Shown: positions 6,582 through 10,486 of the stretch, piece by piece
Position numbering within the stretch: position 1 is the first letter of the stretch
Layout of the letters: every line of letters starts with the position of its first letter
Assembly: GCA_010279815.1 (NCBI GenBank)
Contig: QEOQ01000355.1
Span: 221,035 to 231,520 of the forward strand
Source of the DNA: Brachionus plicatilis
Taxonomy: Eukaryota; Rotifera; Eurotatoria; Ploima; Brachionidae
Reading direction: 5' to 3'
DNA: 10,486 bases
Position numbers and translations under genes: made by a program
The notes under the pieces: model-generated
Seen by the model: only the letters and a program-made list of their open reading frames with translations
Told to the model about the DNA's origin: nothing
Database searches by the model: none

Positions 6582-7397
6582 TTATCGTCTTTTTTTGCGC
6601 TTTCTCTCGCGATCATCATCAGATTGTGAGCTAGCCGATTCACTTGAGGAACTGCGTGATTTTTTTTTATGCTTACTTTTTGACTTAAATTTTTTGAGAT
6701 CAATTTCCTCTTTTTCGCTTTCACTGTTTTCTTTTTCTTTTTTGACTTGAACTGGTTCAGCTTCTTCTGTTTTGTCCTCTTTGTCAGATTCATCAAAAGA
6801 TTCAGCATCCAAGTCTTCAAGATCATTTTTGCTCTCTTCATGTAACAAAATATATTCTCTTGAACTAAATCCAAATTTAATTACGTCCTTTTCTCTTAAT
6901 TCAAAGTATCGCTGAGCCTCTATCTGCTTATTGTTAATAAATGTTCCATTTGTAGAGCCCAAATCGATGATGTAAGGTTTCACTGTTCTTCCGGTTCTGC
7001 CATCTTTCCTTTTGTATTCGATCATGCGGTACTGAAAAGCAGCATGCTGTTTGGAACATGATGGATGATCGACTGGAATGTCTGCCACTAAGCGGTCGCG
7101 GCCAAAAAGATAAGCCGACTGACGATGAATCTGATAAAATGGAAGTTCTGTCTCCCCTTTGAAACAGTACAATCTCCATCTTCTTCGTGGTTTGCGAGCT
7201 TCCGGTGGTTCATTATATTTGACAACCACTCCATTAATTAGGTTGGTGTCTTTTGCCAAATTTCCACTCAGAGCCAAAGAAGGCTTTTCCTTTTCTACCT
7301 CTGGTTTTTCGTTTTCATTTTTTATGTTTTTGCCGTATTCTTGAATCTTAGACTCCTCTCGAGTCCTTTCATGGCTGTGCTTGTCTCGTCTATCCAT
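6582..7397 (-). CDS. SNIP1: SNIP1, FHA-domain spliceosomal/RES complex protein
   Basis: The gene is complete in one exon and encodes 271 aa. SNIP1 (yeast Pml1, plant DAWDLE) binds phospho-threonine through an FHA domain, acts in the nucleus in pre-mRNA retention and splicing with BUD13 and RBMX2, and is also linked to SMAD signalling and miRNA processing. Visible here are a charged N-terminus (1-60), the family block NEPPEARKPRRRWRLYCFKG (about 62-81) and the FHA domain (about 75-187). The FHA landmarks are GR99-100, SCSKQH113-118 and DLGSTNGTFINN145-156, followed by KFGFSSREYILLHE. Residues 190-271 form an acidic then Lys/Ser-rich tail ending in RKRKKRR, a likely nuclear signal. It is shorter than human SNIP1 (about 396 aa), mostly because the N-terminal RS region is reduced. 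The ATG at 7397 gives a full family match, and no upstream exon is needed. Confidence 0.95.
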   Translation of the reverse strand: MDRRDKHSHERTREESKIQEYGKNIKNENEKPEVEKEKPSLALSGNLAKDTNLINGVVVKYNEPPEARKPRRRWRLYCFKGETELPFYQIHRQSAYLFGRDRLVADIPVDHPSCSKQHAAFQYRMIEYKRKDGRTGRTVKPYIIDLGSTNGTFINNKQIEAQRYFELREKDVIKFGFSSREYILLHEESKNDLEDLDAESFDESDKEDKTEEAEPVQVKKEKENSESEKEEIDLKKFKSKSKHKKKSRSSSSESASSQSDDDRERKRKKRR

Positions 7398-7941
7398 TAA
7401 AAAAAAAGAATTAATTCATTAATTCAATTTTTATTTATTTTATAATATTTTATAATAAATTTTTATCAGCATTATGTTTTAATAGCTCTGAGCTAATTTC
7501 AAGTTCGTTTTGAAATTTTCAAGTTCAAACTCTTGATAAAAACTAAATTAATGTTAAATTTTAGATTGAAATTTTTGCTTTTTTTTTTTCTCAAAATATA
7601 CTGAAGAATAATTCGAGAAAGTTCGGAATGAAAATAAAAACTAAGTTAAATATTTTTCTGAATTGAAATAGCTAAAAAAATTTTATTCAAAGAAATTTAA
7701 AACATACTTTTCAAAAAATTTTTTGAGAGCTATTGAAAATTGTCATCTGCTTGAAATTTAAAAAGGCATAAATTGTTCTTTTTAATTAATTTTAATTTTT
7801 TATTAATTTCTGTAAATATTATTTATTTTTAGATTTTTAATTAATTTCTAATAGTAAATTTTTTCCACTTAAAACATGAAAAAATTAATTTAATATTCAA
7901 ATTCGAGCAATTTTGTTTAGAATATATAAAAAGTGGGATCT
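7398..7941. other. SNIP1 upstream region, AT-rich
   Basis: This should hold the minus-strand promoter and 5' UTR of SNIP1. A T-rich run directly precedes the ATG on that strand. The AT-rich TTATAAAATATTATAAAA about 50-60 bp upstream (7435-7460) is TATA-like but not distinguishable from background. No other gene or repeat was recognised up to the microsatellite at 7942. Confidence 0.4.
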
Positions 7942-7968
7942 TAATAATAATAATAATAATAATAATAA
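7942..7968. repeat. (TAA)9 microsatellite, 3' tail of second LINE
   Basis: There are nine perfect TAA units, reading (TTA)n on the minus strand. The run directly follows the decayed C-terminal region of the LINE fragment on that strand, so it is probably the 3' terminal repeat of that element rather than an independent microsatellite. Confidence 0.75.
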
Positions 7969-8476
7969 CATAATTTTTTTAAAGTCCTAAATCAATTTTT
8001 AATCGTTTATGTCATTTGATAGGACTACTTCTTTTGGTAGATTGTTCCAAATGCTTTTTTTAAATTTTTATTTTGAAGGAGCATTAGATGGGTACAGATA
8101 AACAAATAAATAAAAATAAATAACCTTTTGAGTCTTCTAATTTTGAGTTCTTTTTTCTTAGGATATTCTCCTGATTTCAGACGCAAGCCTTATTGCTCGT
8201 CTTGAACGGCTTCGATGGCGTTTATGTCTTTCTTCAAGTAAGGTCTCTTAATTTTAACTCCATACTCAAGATGAGGTCTGATAAAAGCTTTGTAGAGTCT
8301 TGATGCTGAATCCTTATTGAGAAATTTAGAATAGACATTTTAATCATTCCAAGGACATTATTTGTTTTCTTGATTGACGAGTTTATGTGAGTTGCCCGCT
8401 TTATTTTTTATATTTGCTTTTTATCTATGTGGTATTCATTATGAGGATTATTGCTTTCGATGTATAAAACTTTGGG
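7942..8476 (-). pseudogene. Decayed second LINE 3' fragment (CR1/Jockey-type)
   Basis: On the minus strand the post-YADD part of a reverse transcriptase can be followed through several frames: KVLYIESNNPHNEYHIDKK (from 8476), ATHINSSIKKTNNVLGMIK (about 8396-8340), RLYKAFIRPHLEYGV (about 8305-8258), PYLKKDINAIEAVQ and RRAIRLA (near 8240-8180), and finally IWNNLPKEVVLSNDIND (about 8053-8003). The same landmarks in the same order occur in the LINE at 4817-6345, but the sequences differ, so this is a different family or an older copy. Multiple frameshifts and stops, and loss of everything upstream including YADD, make it dead. Confidence 0.8.
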
Positions 8477-8818
8477 CAAAGTAAAATTTTTGATCAAATT
8501 TCATTTTTCAAATCTGATCAGAACATTTTTACATAATATAAAGCTTTATTTTAAAATTTTTAAAAAAGAATTGTAATTTTTAAAAAATGCGGTTTTAAAA
8601 TGTATTAATCAATTTGATAAAATTTGCTAAAAAATGAACTTTTCCAAACATTGTAAATATTTTCATTTAGACAAATAAGCCATTTTTTGGTCCAGTTATA
8701 AATTTCTTTTTCTTTTTTCTCCCAGCTCTTTAATTATTATTTTTGTATCTCATCCTTTCATTCATAAATGAAAAATAACTTACTTTAAATTTAAAAGTTT
8801 TTTAAAATGTTTTAATTA
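8477..8818. other. AT-rich intergenic DNA, no gene seen
   Basis: No exon-like frame, RNA gene or clear repeat was found. A short palindromic stretch, CATTCATAAATG, lies near 8759-8770. Confidence 0.5.
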
Positions 8819-8860
8819 TTTTATTTTATCTTATTTTATTTTATTTTATTTTTTTTTTAT
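8819..8860. repeat. (ATTTT)n pentanucleotide low-complexity tract
   Basis: Imperfect tandem TTATT/ATTTT units end in a T run, directly against the TA flank of the miniature element at 8863. It may be a microsatellite or AT-rich target sequence. Confidence 0.65.
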
Positions 8861-8862
8861 TA

Positions 8863-9043
8863 CAGTACAAAAAGTAAAAACTTTATAATTTCTTTTTTAA
8901 TTGTGCAAAAATGGTTCTGCAAAAAGTACAATATTGTACAAATTTGTACAAAAGAATTCCAGGCTCTGCAAAAACTCTGCAAAAACTCTGCAATTTAATG
9001 CAGAGTTTTTGCAAAATTAGAAAAGTTTTTGCAATTTGTACTG
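8863..9043. mobile_element. Tc1/mariner-like MITE, 181 bp, TA flanked
   Basis: The ends read CAGTACAAA.. and, in reverse complement, CAGTACAAATTGCAAAAACT. Both are flanked by TA (8861-8862 and 9044-9045), the target duplication expected of Tc1/mariner elements. The terminal inverted repeats match imperfectly over about 28 bp. Inside are the palindromes GTACAATATTGTAC (8926-8939) and TTGTACAAATTTGTACAA (8934-8951), an 11-bp tandem CTCTGCAAAAA (8964-8996), and a perfect 15-bp stem (8978-8992 with 8999-9013) around a 6-nt loop. There is no transposase, so it would need one supplied in trans. The palindromes suggest strong folding as single-stranded DNA or RNA. Confidence 0.75.
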
Positions 9044-9045
9044 TA

Positions 9046-9466
9046 ATTTTTGTACTAAAATTTCACATTGCTAAAACAAATAAATAATAATAATATAAAA
9101 CTTTTCTACAAAAAATTTTTCTATAAAATGAATAAGTCCCCATTTTTATTTAGATTTTAATCAATTAAGTTTTGATTATGTGATCATGATCATAAACTTC
9201 AAGTTGCCTTAAACTTACTCATTAATCTCTGAAATTTGTGTCTTGGACTAAATTAAAAAATTTACTTTAGAGTTAAATTTAATCAAAAAAATTATTTAGA
9301 TAAAAATCAGAAAAAAATTTCTAAAAAGTTTATATTATTTTTGTAAAAAAATTAAAAATTAGATTTTTATTAAGCTTAAATGTCAAAAATATACAATATT
9401 AAAAAATAGACACCTTCAGTATTATCAATATCTTTGTGTTAATTAGATTGTGCTTTTTGAATATTA
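9046..9466. other. Region 3' of the ANKEF1-like gene
   Basis: This is AT-rich DNA with no exon-like frame. On the minus strand AATAAA at 9371-9366, 96 bp past the TGA stop, is a plausible poly(A) signal for the ANKEF1-like gene. Nothing else was recognised. Confidence 0.45.
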
Positions 9467-10148
9467 TCAGGCTTCTATTGGTCCAATTTTTTCCATTTTC
9501 TTGTCAATATTTTTCATAAATGGAAGCTTAAAATCTTCGAAATCAATTTCCCATCCATATCGTTCCCTCATTAGTTGCTTTTTCTCTATCAGTTGGTCAG
9601 TTGTGTCCTGCTCAGTCCAAGTGTGCAATGGTCTGAACATTATTCTGTCGCGTTCGGCAAAATCTTTGGCCAACATTGCTTCTGCATTTGAGTAAGAGCC
9701 TTTTCTCATGGTTATCGGAGGCAAAAATGTGTCCTTAAATTCTTCCTAAAAACAGAAATTAAAAGTCCAGTCTTTTTTGAGACCAATTGTTTGATTACTG
9801 GTTCTTTGCCTTTTTTCTTCTCAGGTTTTTTCTTAGGTTTGGCCTTTGCATCCTTTGGCTTTGGAATGCTATCGAATTTGTTTTTGACAGCCAAATAAAC
9901 TCTTGGATCAGCAAAATCTTTGGCAATGTCAAACGCTGTTTTACCTAAAAATAATTTTTGATAACATCCGCATGAAAAATAGTGTCTAAGTGTACCTTGA
10001 ATGTTTTCATGATTTACTTTTGCTCCTTGTTCCATTAAATACTCTACACAAGGAAAACTAGCTGATTCAACTGCTCTCATGAACGGTGTTGTTTCGGTTA
10101 TTGACAAAGCATTTATGTTGGCGCCATGTTCCACAAGAAGTTTAACCA
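9467..10148 (-). CDS. ANKEF1: ANKEF1-like ankyrin protein, last three exons (partial)
   Basis: The exons on the minus strand are 10148-9996, 9944-9784 and 9745-9467, joined in phases 1 and 0, giving about 196 C-terminal residues. The first exon holds two ankyrin repeats (VKLLVEHGANINALSITETT and VEYLMEQGAKVNHEN), and the next completes GKTAFDIAKDFADPRVYLA. A Lys/Pro-rich linker (PKPKDAKAKPKKKPEKKKGK) follows. The C-terminal module contains FRPLHTWTEQDTTDQLIEKK, then RERYGWEIDFEDFKLPFMKN. From memory, vertebrate ANKEF1 (about 776 aa) shares the last ankyrin repeat, the PKP linker start and the RER..DF.DF..PF.KNI ending. EF-hands and upstream ankyrin repeats would lie beyond the right edge. The family is linked, as I recall, to sperm flagella and motile cilia. 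The first codon here is split with an unseen exon. Confidence 0.85.
9746..9783 (-). other. 38-bp GT-AG intron in the ANKEF1-like gene
   Basis: The donor is TTG|GTCTCA (9784/9783) and the acceptor is CTGTTTTTAG|GAAGAA (9746/9745). Splicing joins IKQL to EEFKDTFLPP in phase 0 and leads into the conserved C-terminal module. Thirty-eight base pairs is close to the lower limit for animal introns. Retention would shift the frame. Confidence 0.8.
9945..9995 (-). other. 51-bp GT-AG intron with no stop, length divisible by 3
   Basis: The donor is CAAG|GTACAC and the acceptor is ATTTTTAG|GTAAAA. Splicing gives ENIQGKTAFDIA, the normal ankyrin helix pattern. The intron keeps the frame and has no stop, so an unspliced transcript would insert 17 residues. 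The inserted stretch has no ankyrin character, which supports removal. Confidence 0.8.
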
Positions 10149-10486
10149 CTTAAAAAAAAAGACTAAAATTAGCCTAATGTACTACTAAAGTAGACTTCTA
10201 TAAGTAAATAAATCGACCACATAAGGTTCAATAAATAAATTACAAAACAACTTAATTAGGCAAATTTTGACGAACTTTATCATTTTCAAAAACAACTTTT
10301 ATTGATACAATTGAATATACTGTGACGATTTAACACAAGGGTTTTTACCGTTTTTTACGTAAAATCCGAATTTTTTAATTGTAAAATTTTGTAAAAAATG
10401 GAAAAATATAGTAAAAATTTTTATTTTAATAAATCAATTTATTTTAAATAGAAAAATTAATGATTAAGTCTCCATTATTTTGTAAC
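10149..10486 (-). other. Intron of the ANKEF1-like gene, running off the window
   Basis: A T-run followed by AAG (CTTTTTTTTTAAG on the minus strand) gives the acceptor at 10149-10150, directly before the ankyrin exon. No exon-like frame is visible from here to the window edge, so this intron is at least 338 bp, far longer than the two downstream. Other unseen elements could lie inside it. Confidence 0.55.

Noticed and set aside
6560..7344. Other frames overlapping SNIP1 on both strands
   Set aside because: The SNIP1 frame is complete and matches its family throughout; the others are shadows.
8964..8996. CRISPR-like short direct repeats
   Set aside because: The 11-bp units are contiguous without spacers and lie inside a eukaryotic miniature transposon.
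9450..9695. Plus-strand frame opposite the last ANKEF1-like exon
   Set aside because: The minus-strand exon has the conserved ANKEF1 ending and clean splice joins; the plus frame has no support.

Overview
The window is nuclear DNA of an animal and is very AT-rich, with long T/A runs between short GC-richer coding islands. Two of the three genes have introns with GT..AG ends of only 38-53 bp. There is a spliceosomal SNIP1 gene, the 3' end of an ANKEF1-type gene (a family I associate with motile cilia and flagella), remains of CR1/Jockey-type non-LTR retrotransposons, and several small inverted-repeat elements. A small ciliated invertebrate such as a monogonont rotifer fits best. That placement is inference; no marker here proves the phylum. 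No bacterial operon, ribosome-binding-site or CRISPR structure is present.

Layout. Positions 1-3500 hold no convincing gene. They contain a 375-bp foldback element (485-859), a pair of small hairpins (1034-1080), a GC-richer segment bounded by inverted repeats (1268-1376), a second inverted-repeat element (1418-1664) and a head-to-tail duplication of a roughly 700-bp unit (1794-3189). A two-exon plus-strand gene for a 131-residue HEAT-repeat protein lies at 3571-4019. A degenerate RNA polymerase III-like patch follows at 4647-4729. A 5'-truncated, frameshifted minus-strand LINE fills 4817-6345 and has itself been interrupted by a short GC-rich insert flanked by 55-bp direct repeats. SNIP1 is an intact single-exon minus-strand gene at 6582-7397. 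A second, more decayed LINE tail lies at 7942-8476. A Tc1/mariner-like miniature element flanked by TA sits at 8863-9043. The last three exons of an ANKEF1-like gene run on the minus strand from 10148 to 9467, and the rest of that gene lies beyond the right edge.

The three host genes show no sign of acting together: SNIP1 belongs to pre-mRNA splicing, ANKEF1 to an ankyrin/EF-hand family, and the HEAT protein is of unknown function. They are separated by repeat-derived DNA. Both LINE fragments lie on the minus strand and both end in a trinucleotide microsatellite. The short insert inside the first LINE carries the same kind of 3' terminus as its host, which suggests that an active LINE machinery mobilised it.
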